A stretch of DNA of 64,000 bases from the NCBI GenBank assembly GCA_016718825.1, contig JADKCL010000024.1, forward strand, positions 1-64,000, in the 5' to 3' direction. The notes under the pieces were generated by a model. It did no database searches and was not told the origin of the DNA. It saw only the letters and a list, made by a program, of their open reading frames with translations. Each line of letters opens with the position of its first letter. The stretch's first letter is position 1. The translations under genes were made by a program, and so were the position numbers. The stretch comes from Bacteroidota bacterium (GTDB lineage: Bacteria > Bacteroidota > Bacteroidia > J057 > JADKCL01). Below, in pieces: positions 10,101 to 18,344 of this stretch.

Positions 10101-13100
10101 GTGTTTGTGGGGTTGAGGCTGTAACCGTGTTGTTGGGGATTACGGTGACGGTAACCTGTGCACATGTTGTCGTGTTGCAGGTGCCTGTGGCACGCACAAA
10201 ATAGGTCGTCGTGACCGTCGGTGACACCGTGATCGATGATCCAGAGCCCGCCGATGTGCTGCCGCAGCTTCCGGTAAACCATTGGTAGGAGGCGCCCGTA
10301 CCCAAAGCACCACCAACTTGCGTCAGCGTTGTGCTACCGCCAACGCAAATAGAAGTTACGCCGCTGACGCTGGTAGGGGCAGTTGAAGGTGTATTGAGGG
10401 TCACGGTTACTGGTGTCCTCGTTGCAGAAACACAAGCTGCTGCCAACGGAGAATTCCAAGCGATTACGACTTGCCCATGGCCAGCTCTCACACCGGTGGA
10501 AGTTGATCCTGCAGTGACACCCCCAAGGTAGGAGGAACCACCGCCGCCACCACCGCCGCCGACACCTGAGCCGTCACTAGCTCCGCCGCCGCCGCCGCCA
10601 CCGAAATAGCCGCCGCCGCCGCCGCCGCCTGCAACGTCATATTGACCATTGGCACCGGTGCCACCTGTGCCGGAAACACCAATAGTTCCGACGTTTCCGC
10701 CGCCTCCATCGGCAGCTCCAGCATTACCACCGCCACCTGCGGTTCCACCACCTCCATAGTTAATTCCCGATCCAGGGTAAGTAAAGCCACAGTCGTAGGC
10801 AGCACCACCGTTGGTGCCAATGGCACCACCAGCACCACCGCCGCCACCACCGCATCCGCAAGGCTGGCATGAACCATTGCAGTAGTCGCGTCCGGCACCA
10901 CCTCCACCTGCTGCAACAATCACACGGTTTGTGAGGGAAACGCCACCCACGCGCACGTCGGATGCGCCACCACCACCAGCGGCAAAGCCACCCGAACAGC
11001 TACCTCCAGCAACACCAAGTCCACCGGTTCCACCACCGTTGAAACCACCAGTTCCAGAAGCATCGCCCTGGCCACCCACATAAACGTTGAGTACCTGACC
11101 CGGGGTTACGGCAAGCGTTCCAGTTGCAGAACCACCAAGACCGCCCGTCGAATTGGTTGTCAAACGGTCATTGGGATTTCCTCCCTGTGCGCCCAGCGCA
11201 GTTATCGAAATTGAAGTCACACCGGATGGAACCGTAAATGTTTGAATTCCGCCGTTGTAGTTGAATGTTTGCGAACCGCTTCCACCGCCGGAAAGGGTTA
11301 CTGCCTCCGCATAATAAGTGGTTGTGGAGCCAGGAGACACCAAAAAGTTGGCGCCACTTGCTGTAGTGCCAATGGCTACCCCACCCGACGGAACTGTATA
11401 CCAATTGATATTGTTTCCGGTTGAAATGGCATTCAGGTTACTTGATGCACCAATGCATATCGCAGAAGGGCTCGCAGTAACAGAAGTCGGAGATGCAGGC
11501 ACTGGCGTTACGTTAATCGTAGTTGAGATACATCCCGTTGTGTTACAAGTCCCAGAATATCTTGCGAAGTACGTGGTCGTAGAACCAGGCGCAACCGAAA
11601 TTGAAGCACCGCTGCCGACGAAAGTACTACCACAACTACCCGAATACCATTGTACCGAGGCACCTGATCCGAGAGATCCGCCGACCGCAGTGAGCGTCGT
11701 GGCAGTTCCCGCGCAGATTGTGGTTGCCCCTGAAATGGATGTAGGAGCGACGGATGCCGAATTTACATTCACCGTGACCGAGGCGCATCCTGTGATGTTA
11801 CATGTGCCAGAATATCTCGCAAAATAAGTCGTAGTTGAACCCGGCGTTACTGAAATCGAAGCACCGTTTCCGATGAATGTACCTCCACAGCTACCGGAAT
11901 ACCATTGAACGACAGCTCCTGTACCCAACGAACCCCCAACGGCGGTAAGGGTAGTCGATGACCCTGCGCAAACGGAGGCTATGCCCGAGATGGACGTTGG
12001 TGCGACGGAGGGTGAATTTACAGTGAGGGCGAGATTATCGTCCCCTGCCATGACCACGTTCACAAAACTTGACCCATTTGAATACAAGGACAAGTCACCA
12101 TAGAGCGTTGCCGAAGGGGTTATCGCGCTCGTGTAGTTGACGACCCCGTTTTTCTTGTAGACAATTTGATTGTTACTTGTCCATTCGACGCGGAATACAT
12201 CGCCAGTGTTATAGGGTCCCAACGAGGCTGGGTTGCCACAATTCTCGTAGATGTACTCATTGCCATCGGCAGCCAAATAGATGGCGTAGTCGATGCTGCA
12301 ATAACTATTGTCAGCGGCGGGATCGGAATTCAATCCCATCATTTTGTAAGTATTCGTTTGACCAGCCTGAAACTGAATGAAGCCACCTACCCTTACATTT
12401 TGTAAGCTGTAAGCACCCGCATCCCATCCATCGGGACCATTCTTGGTAATCGAGTTGCCGCTGGTGAATGCATTGCCGGAAACTGCGGTCCACGCGATAT
12501 TTTGTGAAGACCCTGTAAATACGACCCCGCAGGCATCTGTGACTTTCCTGCGATAATAGATCGTCCCAACTGTACCTGGAGGGGTATATGTTACCCCTGT
12601 GGCTCCGGGGATATCCGAAAAGTTGATGTTGTCGTTGGACGATTGCCATTGGTAGGCATAACCGCCACTGCCACCGACCGCAGGGTTCACGCTTGTGAAC
12701 GCCACGGGACTGCTGCAGGTGACCTGATCAGCTTGTATCGTACCGGCACCAAGCGCATTGTAAACTGTGACCGTGACGGATGCGCAACCCGTGGTATTAC
12801 AAGTGCCAGTTGCACGCACAAAATAGGTCGTGGTGACCGAAGGCGCTACGACGATCGAGGCGCCAGTACCAATTACGGTGCTTCCGCAAGAACCTGCAAA
12901 CCACTGATAGGTTCCACCTGTTCCAAGAGCGCCGCCGATCTGCGAGAGGGTGGTACTCGAACCTGCGCAAAGCGTAGTCCCACCAGAGATGGAGGATGGC
13001 TGTACCGAATTTGAGTTGACGGTCACCGTCACCGATGCACATGCAGTTGTATTACATGTCCCAGAATATCGGGCGAAGTAAGTCGTCGTTGAACCCGGCG

Positions 13101-14928
13101 TTACGGAAATCGAGGCACCGTTACCAAGGAAAGTCCCTCCGCAAGCACCCGAGTACCATTGAACCACAGCTCCTGTTCCCAACGAACCACCAACTGCGGT
13201 AAGCGTTGTCGACGTCCCTGGGCATACGGAGGTTGTACCGGAGATCGAAGACGGTTGAACCGAGTTTGAGTTGACAGTAACCGTAGTTGTTGCCGAAGAA
13301 ACGCAACCGCTAGCATTCGTGGTGAGGGTATATGTCGTCGTAGATGTCGGGCAAGCCGTGGTTGTTGCAGAATTCGGAGAACTAAGGCCGGCACTTGGTG
13401 TCCAAGAATAGGTGGTTACCGAGCCAGAAACGATATTCACGTCGTCTACATACCAGCCACTATTTGCAGTTCCCGGTCCACAGCAACCGTCACCGGTATC
13501 ATACCGAAAGCGAAGACGACCATTGCTTGTCGCTGGCACGGATGAGGTCAACGTCACTAAACGCCAAGTTGCATCACCATAATTGTGAAGGTCAGCGTTA
13601 AAGGCAGTGACCATCGGTGTCCAAGTTGCTCCACCGTCAGTTGAATAATCTACGAGTTCCGTATCGTAATAACATGGCCATCCACCTTCGTTGTTTGAGA
13701 AGGAGCGGAATGAAACGGTCAATGTCGAGGCGAACGAAAGCGTCGGAGACATGATATAAGAGTTCTCGGCCCCTAGATTTCCATAGTTAGGTGTTCCAAA
13801 GCTTGTGCTTCCAAATCCCCAAGCTTGGATGCCCCAAGTGGGCGCAATAGATCCCGCGCCACCACAAGTACTTCCTGCACTCAATATGGACCAACCTTGT
13901 GCGCTGCCGTTAAAGTTGTAAGTGGTGTTGGTTCCACCGCTTCCGCCACCTGAGACGGATCCAGAAAGCGTTGTACATCCGCCTGCACAAATCGAATTGG
14001 GGGACGCAGATGCGGTTGTCACGCAAACAGGCGCAAGAGGAGTGATGGTAATTTGTCCGTTGCCAGACCTTACACCCGCGAGATTGCTTTGGCTGCTTCC
14101 TCCATTGTATGAGCCGCCGCCGCCGCCGACACCATAGAAGGTGCCACCGCCGCCACCGCTATATCCGCCGCCACCGCCGCCACCAGTCCATGAGTACCAG
14201 TCGCCGCCGCCGCCGCCGCCAAATCCGCCGAATCCACCAGTGCCGCCACCTGCACCTCCAGCACCACCATTGACAAAGGCAATCCCTGGTTGTGCCACAC
14301 CATTGCTCGCACCGTTTCCATAAAGACCACCTCCTCCAGCTCCAGAATCATAATAAATGCCGCCAGCGACTCCGCCTCCGTTCCCTCCAGTTCCGCCCGT
14401 CCCGCCTTGTGTGCCCTGATAGTTATACCCATCGATGCCATTTTGGCCAGTGGTGCTGGTCGTCCCGCTTGCGTTTCCCGAGCTAAATGCATAGCCAGGG
14501 TAGTACCCGCCACCACCGCCACCAGCGATCACAAGCGGAATATTTGCACTTGTCGTTACAAATGATCCTCCCCCACCGCCTCCTTGGGTGCCTGCTCCTC
14601 CTTGTCCACCAACGAGTACTTTCAACACCTGTCCAGGAGTAACACTCACTGTGCCGGTAATAGAAGCACCCAATCCACCAGGAGTTCCAGAAGAACTTCC
14701 CCCTTCGGCACCCAAAGCTTGGATGGTAATGGAGGTCACTCCCGACGGCACCGTGTAGTTCTGCATTACACCCACATAATTAAACGTGGTCGCCTGAGAC
14801 CAACCTAGATGGGCGATGCAAAAAACGCTTAGAAACAGCATCACCGCTCTGAAAGCGGTAATTTCTGAAGTCTTCTGAATGCCCTTTGTGTATTGAGTCG
14901 CTTTCATAAGCTTTACTGATGGATTCAT
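6922..14928 (-). CDS. Adhesin A, N-terminal portion: giant mosaic T9SS-type surface protein
   Basis: Over 2,600 residues; codons below about 7142 are out of frame. A signal peptide (AVMLFLSVFCIAHLGWSQ) follows a long basic N-region; ATG 14907 is an alternative start. Then come a glycine-rich domain (about 48-300), a jelly-roll/MAM-like domain with YDTGDGCCGPG (about 335-500), several cysteine-containing Ig-like repeats (SISGTTSVCPGTSTTLTAVG type), a lectin-like module (about 815-965), and a second glycine-rich domain (about 1220-1495; GGGGASDVRVGGVSLTNR). These are followed by two GATGIGAATGLP Ig-like repeats, three PKD-like repeats and HYR domains. No enzyme domain is visible. The gene reaches at least 4,960 codons in this window and continues leftwards. 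The start overlaps the stop of the upstream small gene (TAATG). A role as a cell-surface adhesin or gliding protein is inferred from its domains. Confidence 0.85.
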   Translation of the reverse strand: MNPSVKLMKATQYTKGIQKTSEITAFRAVMLFLSVFCIAHLGWSQATTFNYVGVMQNYTVPSGVTSITIQALGAEGGSSSGTPGGLGASITGTVSVTPGQVLKVLVGGQGGAGTQGGGGGGSFVTTSANIPLVIAGGGGGGYYPGYAFSSGNASGTTSTTGQNGIDGYNYQGTQGGTGGTGGNGGGVAGGIYYDSGAGGGGLYGNGASNGVAQPGIAFVNGGAGGAGGGTGGFGGFGGGGGGDWYSWTGGGGGGGYSGGGGGTFYGVGGGGGSYNGGSSQSNLAGVRSGNGQITITPLAPVCVTTASASPNSICAGGCTTLSGSVSGGGSGGTNTTYNFNGSAQGWSILSAGSTCGGAGSIAPTWGIQAWGFGSTSFGTPNYGNLGAENSYIMSPTLSFASTLTVSFRSFSNNEGGWPCYYDTELVDYSTDGGATWTPMVTAFNADLHNYGDATWRLVTLTSSVPATSNGRLRFRYDTGDGCCGPGTANSGWYVDDVNIVSGSVTTYSWTPSAGLSSPNSATTTACPTSTTTYTLTTNASGCVSSATTTVTVNSNSVQPSSISGTTSVCPGTSTTLTAVGGSLGTGAVVQWYSGACGGTFLGNGASISVTPGSTTTYFARYSGTCNTTACASVTVTVNSNSVQPSSISGGTTLCAGSSTTLSQIGGALGTGGTYQWFAGSCGSTVIGTGASIVVAPSVTTTYFVRATGTCNTTGCASVTVTVYNALGAGTIQADQVTCSSPVAFTSVNPAVGGSGGYAYQWQSSNDNINFSDIPGATGVTYTPPGTVGTIYYRRKVTDACGVVFTGSSQNIAWTAVSGNAFTSGNSITKNGPDGWDAGAYSLQNVRVGGFIQFQAGQTNTYKMMGLNSDPAADNSYCSIDYAIYLAADGNEYIYENCGNPASLGPYNTGDVFRVEWTSNNQIVYKKNGVVNYTSAITPSATLYGDLSLYSNGSSFVNVVMAGDDNLALTVNSPSVAPTSISGIASVCAGSSTTLTAVGGSLGTGAVVQWYSGSCGGTFIGNGASISVTPGSTTTYFARYSGTCNITGCASVTVNVNSASVAPTSISGATTICAGTATTLTAVGGSLGSGASVQWYSGSCGSTFVGSGASISVAPGSTTTYFARYSGTCNTTGCISTTINVTPVPASPTSVTASPSAICIGASSNLNAISTGNNINWYTVPSGGVAIGTTASGANFLVSPGSTTTYYAEAVTLSGGGSGSQTFNYNGGIQTFTVPSGVTSISITALGAQGGNPNDRLTTNSTGGLGGSATGTLAVTPGQVLNVYVGGQGDASGTGGFNGGGTGGLGVAGGSCSGGFAAGGGGASDVRVGGVSLTNRVIVAAGGGGAGRDYCNGSCQPCGCGGGGGGAGGAIGTNGGAAYDCGFTYPGSGINYGGGGTAGGGGNAGAADGGGGNVGTIGVSGTGGTGANGQYDVAGGGGGGGYFGGGGGGGASDGSGVGGGGGGGGSSYLGGVTAGSTSTGVRAGHGQVVIAWNSPLAAACVSATRTPVTVTLNTPSTAPTSVSGVTSICVGGSTTLTQVGGALGTGASYQWFTGSCGSTSAGSGSSITVSPTVTTTYFVRATGTCNTTTCAQVTVTVIPNNTVTASTPQTRCINTALSPNMTHTTTGATGIGAATGLPTGVTATWASNTITISGTPTVAGTFNYSIPLTGGCGAVNATGTITVTPNNTVTASTPQTRCVNTALSPNMTHTTTGATGIGAATGLPAGVTAVWASNTITISGTPTVAGTFNYSIPLTGGCGSVNATGTVTVNPLPAAAATSATICNGQTATITASGGGTYLWNTGATTASISVNPTSTTTYTVTVTSGAGCTATASGTVTVNPLPVAAIAGTNTICTGQSTTLTASGGGTYLWSTGSTSASISVNPTATTTYTVTVTSGAGCTSTATRTVTVNPLPVAVVTGSTNICVGSSATLTASGGATYAWNTGATTATLTVSPSVTTTYTVTVTSLAGCTSTATGTITVTPATTIANAGPDQAVCATTTNLAANTPTNGTGAWSIISGAGGSIATASSPTSAFTGVAGNTYTLRWTISNAPCLPSTDDVVITINTGSTQPSSISGTTTVCNGTPTMLTQVGGILGTGAVYNWYSGSCGTTLVGTGPSVTVTPTTTTTYFVRAQGTCNTTNCATVTVTVNQFTASNAGPDQSVCTTTATLAGNTPTTGGGTWTLVSGTGTVTTPTSPTSGVTGLGVGPNTFRWTLLNGLCADSQDDVVITRDNTPPTIVCPAPVTMCADGFCQATVPNFITTGTTLITNSSTDFFGGQGYRNWFYGQYFANSSNNFTNLPTWTGFVWQDAQAFSTPYLDANGGHPGVNDLKWAVRRWISTYSRAVNIRIQFYDRNTSCGDGANIRVFKNGVEIQNYLNIPGSMVTLNVPTTVACGDRIDFAIDPKFDAGCDDTHFTAEITSTNTATVNDNCGVASVTQSPAYLASAPIGVSPVTLTATDVNGNTANCTFNLNVVDQQAPVAICRNVTIQLNAGGSGSVTAAAVNNGSTDNCGVPTVSVSPSTFGCANVGANTVTLTATDGSNNTNTCTATVTVQDVTAPTAVCQNVTVALNGSGNATVTAAQVNNGSSDACGLATSDGEPEQLHLCQPRPEYGDPDGTRREQQPEHLYGNGNGGRQYQSDDCLPCQHQREQHLECLQCTGDVHGNDHG

Positions 14929-15458
14929 TACTTGATCGTGAAGAGTGTTGGGTTTGTCTCGATCGTTTTTTTCTGATCAGGCCTCAGGTTATCAAACTCG
15001 GCCTTTGTCAATACTGATTTGGTAATCTCGTGATCATCCTGATGCTCCAATATCATCCTCTGAACCGCTGGTGGTAACATAAGAATCTGACTAGCAGCCA
15101 TTTGCTTGGGTAGTCCTTTCATCGATTGCTCTGCAACTTTCACCTCGTTTGCAGCTTCCTGTGGCTGAGTGATTTCCTGCTGAGAATCAGAGGCTGCGTT
15201 TGACCCCGCAACCGCGTACACCTCCACCATGCCATTTTCCAACACCTTATATTGCTCTGGATGTGCAAGAATGTGTTCTTGGCGCGAAGGGCACTGTTCC
15301 TTGAAAGAGATCGTGGAAACAACCGTCGGTTTTTGCGTTGAAATCGTTGTCGATGACACCACCGATGATTGACCAAGCACTTGCATTTTTATAGCAAGCG
15401 AGAATAGAACAAGGAGAATAGCTACAGGTAACGTTTTCATATTGACTGAACTAAGCAT
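14928..15458 (-). CDS. Small secreted protein, upstream partner of adhesin A
   Basis: 176 residues, family not recognised. A hydrophobic N-terminal segment (LPVAILLVLFSLAIKMQVLG then QSS) reads as a signal peptide; starting at MKTLPVA (codon 7) is an equally good choice. The mature part is polar, with SFKEQCPSRQEHILAHPEQY and a Gln/Glu-rich middle, and holds a single cysteine. Its stop overlaps the adhesin A start by one base (TAATG), which suggests translational coupling. Adhesin B also has a small gene directly upstream, though the two small proteins are not obviously homologous. A role in export or anchoring of the adhesin is only a guess. Confidence 0.75.
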   Translation of the reverse strand: MLSSVNMKTLPVAILLVLFSLAIKMQVLGQSSVVSSTTISTQKPTVVSTISFKEQCPSRQEHILAHPEQYKVLENGMVEVYAVAGSNAASDSQQEITQPQEAANEVKVAEQSMKGLPKQMAASQILMLPPAVQRMILEHQDDHEITKSVLTKAEFDNLRPDQKKTIETNPTLFTIK

Positions 15459-15551
15459 TTTTTTCGACCAATTTTAAGGCTTGATGAAGGCTTTTACGAT
15501 GTTGATGTAATCCCCAAAAAAATTCAAAATTGAGAGATCTAGGTGAATGGA

Positions 15552-15576
15552 ATACATACAAACCGTGTATGTGTAT
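15552..15576. terminator. Hairpin 3' of the 135-residue secreted protein gene
   Basis: ACATACA and TGTATGT arms separated by five bases, 15 bases past the stop of the minus-strand gene ending at 15591. There is no clear T-tract, so termination is only possible. Confidence 0.3.
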
Positions 15577-15590
15577 ATTGTCAGGATAGC

Positions 15591-15998
15591 TCACTTACAG
15601 GACTTACCCTGCGCAACAAGTTGAATTTGTGCTTTCAAATCCGTGAGCGTTTGCCCGGCAGCCACTTGAATCGCGACATTGCCCGTGGCTTTGTCAACCG
15701 TACAGCTGACAACACCCAAACATTCTTTCAAGGAAAGAAACCGCTCCTGCATCAATTCCAGCGAATTGCCGGGAATCTTTGCAAGTTCTTCGCCGCTCGC
15801 ACTCACCAAACGATCCGTATCGACCATTAAAGCCAAAGTTGTCAGCGCACCTTCGGCTTCGATGCCGGTCACTGAAACCTCGATGATCGCGATATTTTTC
15901 GAGGTAGGAACAGCCGCACCTTGTGCCTTGACGCTTCCGAAAAAGGCAACCACACCGAAAAGAAACATGGTTGCATTCAAAACGATTCGTATTTTCAT
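15591..15998 (-). CDS. Small secreted protein, function unknown
   Basis: 135 residues from ATG 15998, chosen because it begins a good signal peptide (MKIRIVLNATMFLFGVVAFFGSVKAQ) and is preceded by GGTGAAAGTT. The frame is open further upstream to 16193, but that extension has no such signal. The mature part (IIEVSVTGIEAEGALTTLALMVDTDRLVSA, later KECLGVVSCTVDKATGNVAIQVAAGQ) has alternating hydrophobic strands and three cysteines. The family is not recognised. It is separated from the adhesin A operon by about 130 bases and may be its own unit. Confidence 0.7.
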   Translation of the reverse strand: MKIRIVLNATMFLFGVVAFFGSVKAQGAAVPTSKNIAIIEVSVTGIEAEGALTTLALMVDTDRLVSASGEELAKIPGNSLELMQERFLSLKECLGVVSCTVDKATGNVAIQVAAGQTLTDLKAQIQLVAQGKSCK

Positions 15999-16717
15999 AA
16001 CTTTCACCAATTTCAAACCCAATAAACAACCAGCCCACATCACCCAAGGGCAATGCGGTTCCGTTTGACTTTCCAATTGTGGGTTTCCCCTAGTGTGCTT
16101 TCGTCGCGAAAAGTTGATTGACTTCCAGCAAACCGATTCTAAGTACGTAAGAAAAATCGCAGATTCCAAGGCCATTCGAAAAAAAATACTCAAAAACGTA
16201 GAATTAAGATTTCCTTAAAATCCAGCTTTGAGTGACTTAGAGGCCATTCTGCTACTGTCCTAATTACCGGAATCAACGAAAAACAAAACAAACCACATCA
16301 AATACCAAAATCCATAAACATCTATTAATCAAGACATTGTAAGACAATGCAAAGAAGATACCTACCCGATACCTAGCCTCCACAACCTAAAAACTCCGGA
16401 AACAACGGCAATCGGCAAGTCATTGTTGCCCATTATGGATGTAAGAATTTAGCGGGATTTTGAATCAGAATAAAATTCCACCATCGCCCTCTTAAATGTG
16501 GATAAGCTACTAGATTCAAATCAAAATCCAGCGGAATCGACCTGCAATGTGGTCTATGACCAAGTCCATTTTCGACCTCCATCAGACAACATAAGCGCTG
16601 ACTTTTCTGAAGGCCTTCTTGAAACGCTATGAAAGTCCGATCTTCGAAAGAAATTTACGGAGAGGCCTACCTTCCATTAAACCATCCGCCCGATCGGCAG
16701 TCCAATCCCCAAACATC
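15999..16717. other. 719-base divergent intergenic region
   Basis: AT-rich stretch between divergent genes, expected to hold both promoters. No RNA element, repeat or further gene was recognised. The minus-strand frame stays open to 16193 but looks non-coding there. Confidence 0.5.
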
Positions 16718-17587
16718 ATGAAATTGATTATGAAAAAGCTATTCTCCCTCCTCACCTGCCTCGGCCTTTGGTCGGGCATCACATTTGCCCAAGGGGCAGA
16801 TGCCGTTGGTATTCAAGACAGTACCGGCATGCCCGGTGACAATTTCAGCCTTGAAGGCGCCCTTCAACAGTTTAAAGAGGCCACCTCTCTCGAAGACTTC
16901 GAGCAGCGTCTCAATACGGAAGCCAACGGCGTCAACAACCTCGACCTCAACCAAGACGGCGAAACGGACTACATCCGCGTAGAGGACCATCTCGAAGGTA
17001 ATGCCTATGCCATCGTCTTGCAAGTCCCTGTGAATGAGACCGAATCCCAAGACATCGCCGTCATCGAATTGGAGAAAAACGGCGATGCCTCCGCCATCCT
17101 GCAGATTCTCGGTGACGAAGAGGTCTACGGGGAACAGGTCATCGTCGAACCCACGGGCGATGACGTAGAAAACAGCAATGGCCGCGGACCCGCCATGCCC
17201 GAAATCACCTATTCCCCTGCCGTGGTCGTCAATGTCTGGGGCTGGTCGACCGTGCGGTTTGTGTACGCACCCGCATACCGCCCCTATGTTTCACCTTGGA
17301 AATGGCGTCATTATCCGGGCTGGTACCGCCCATGGCGTCCGGCGCCTTGGCGTAGACACCATATTCTATGTGCACCCTTCCGCGCGCATTACCGTCCCGT
17401 AACCACCCACCGCGTTGTCGTCGCCCACGGGGTTTACCGTCCGCATCGCCATACCTCCGTCGTCGTCGTGAACCACTACCGTCCGGCAAGGGCGCATTAC
17501 CAGAAGCGCCAAGTCACAGTCGTCAAAGGTCCAAGAGGCGGCACCAAAGCAGTCGTGGTCCACAAAGGACCAAGGGGCCGCAGGTAA
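16718..17587 (+). CDS. Secreted protein with acidic core and His/Arg/Pro-rich basic tail
   Basis: Start chosen at ATG 16718 (ATG 16730 also possible) because it precedes a signal peptide (MKKLFSLLTCLGLWSGITFAQG). The first half carries LDLNQDGETDYIRVEDH, reminiscent of a calcium-binding DxNxDG loop, and IVLQVPVNETESQDIAVIELEKNG, which I associate with uncharacterised Bacteroidota exported proteins. The second half is very basic and aromatic (PGWYRPWRPAPWRRHH, then VVVVNHYRPARAHYQ, ending HKGPRGRR), suggesting contact with anionic polymers or membranes. No catalytic motif is seen. Monocistronic: a terminator follows directly. Confidence 0.8.
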   Translation: MKLIMKKLFSLLTCLGLWSGITFAQGADAVGIQDSTGMPGDNFSLEGALQQFKEATSLEDFEQRLNTEANGVNNLDLNQDGETDYIRVEDHLEGNAYAIVLQVPVNETESQDIAVIELEKNGDASAILQILGDEEVYGEQVIVEPTGDDVENSNGRGPAMPEITYSPAVVVNVWGWSTVRFVYAPAYRPYVSPWKWRHYPGWYRPWRPAPWRRHHILCAPFRAHYRPVTTHRVVVAHGVYRPHRHTSVVVVNHYRPARAHYQKRQVTVVKGPRGGTKAVVVHKGPRGRR

Positions 17588-17610
17588 ACCACACCGCAGT
17601 TTTGCGCCAT

Positions 17611-17658
17611 ACCAATTTGCCAATTCAGAAGCAATTCCGGGTTGGCAAATTGGTTTTT
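17611..17658 (+). terminator. Rho-independent terminator
   Basis: Perfect 13-base arms ACCAATTTGCCAA and TTGGCAAATTGGT followed by TTTTT, 24 bases past the stop of the 16718-17587 gene. Confidence 0.85.
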
Positions 17659-17837
17659 GGGGTACTGATGCCGCCCCGAGTTCGGGACAGGCTTTAAGAA
17701 CATTTGACTCCGGGGTAACGCGAAACGAAGTGGCACGCCCATGAGGCGCCGGAATTCGGAATTTCATAGGAAATGCTGCGCTTTCCGACATAGCTCAACA
17801 CTTCATCCACGAACTACCACCCGAAATCTTCTAAACC

Positions 17838-17940
17838 TCACTGCAAGGGGAAAGATCCCGAAGGATACAAGGTTACCTCCCCGCAACTGTCAAGAGTACC
17901 TGTCACATTGCTGAGCCCAGGAACCGAAGGTCCGGAAAAA
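17838..17940 (+). ncRNA. Possible diverged cobalamin-riboswitch-like element
   Basis: Contains AAGGGGAA, then 26 bases later CCCCGCAACTGTCA, which matches the conserved core of cobalamin riboswitches. CTGTCACATTG and GAGCCCAGGAACC follow. Order and spacing resemble the family, but the GGTGAAA-type loop is replaced by an ATCC-CGAA-GGAT hairpin and the 3' part is short. The next start codon is about 400 bases away, behind a possible promoter at 18302, so control of that gene is doubtful. It could be a degenerate relic; compare the clear riboswitch at 35560-35745. Confidence 0.3.
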
Positions 17941-18276
17941 TTGAGCTTTCTACGGGCCGTCATATTCACGTGAGATAGATCTACACGGAAGAGATCCTAG
18001 TTGTTGGCGTCTGTTTGCTGCTCCACGATCGTAACCGGCATTTCTCGTTAGCCTCAAACGCGACGATGAAGCTGACCTCCCGCACTGCCAAAACCAACAA
18101 TGGATTCGCAGATTCCGCCTTTTTATGCGCAGGACTGCTTCGAAGGCTGCTGCATGGTTCGAGGACGAAGATTTCCTCAGATGGTACCAATCCTAGCAGA
18201 ATGAATCTTTCACGCAGATCGGAAATACGTGCACGATTCTTCACGTTCCCCTACCCTGCGATTTGAATGATGGGGG

Positions 18277-18309
18277 TTGGCATGTTTTGCGTGAATTGTT
18301 TTACCTTTG
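18277..18309 (+). promoter_or_regulatory. Possible Bacteroidota-type promoter
   Basis: TACCTTTG at 18302 fits the Bacteroidota -7 motif TAnnTTTG, with a TTG 22 bases upstream near the -33 position. It would start transcription about 30 bases before ATG 18345. The remaining bases between 17960 and 18344 hold no gene I can support. Confidence 0.35.
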
Positions 18310-18344
18310 AAACGAACACATTGTCTGACTTTCATGCTACCAAT

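Noticed and set aside
10530..10900. Trinucleotide (CCACCGCC-like) microsatellite
   Set aside because: It is the codon pattern of the glycine-rich domain of adhesin A; in frame and accounted for by the protein.
17981..18266. Small genes on either strand between the riboswitch-like element and the SBBP gene
   Set aside because: Two overlapping antiparallel frames of about 85 codons without ribosome sites, signal peptides or recognised motifs.
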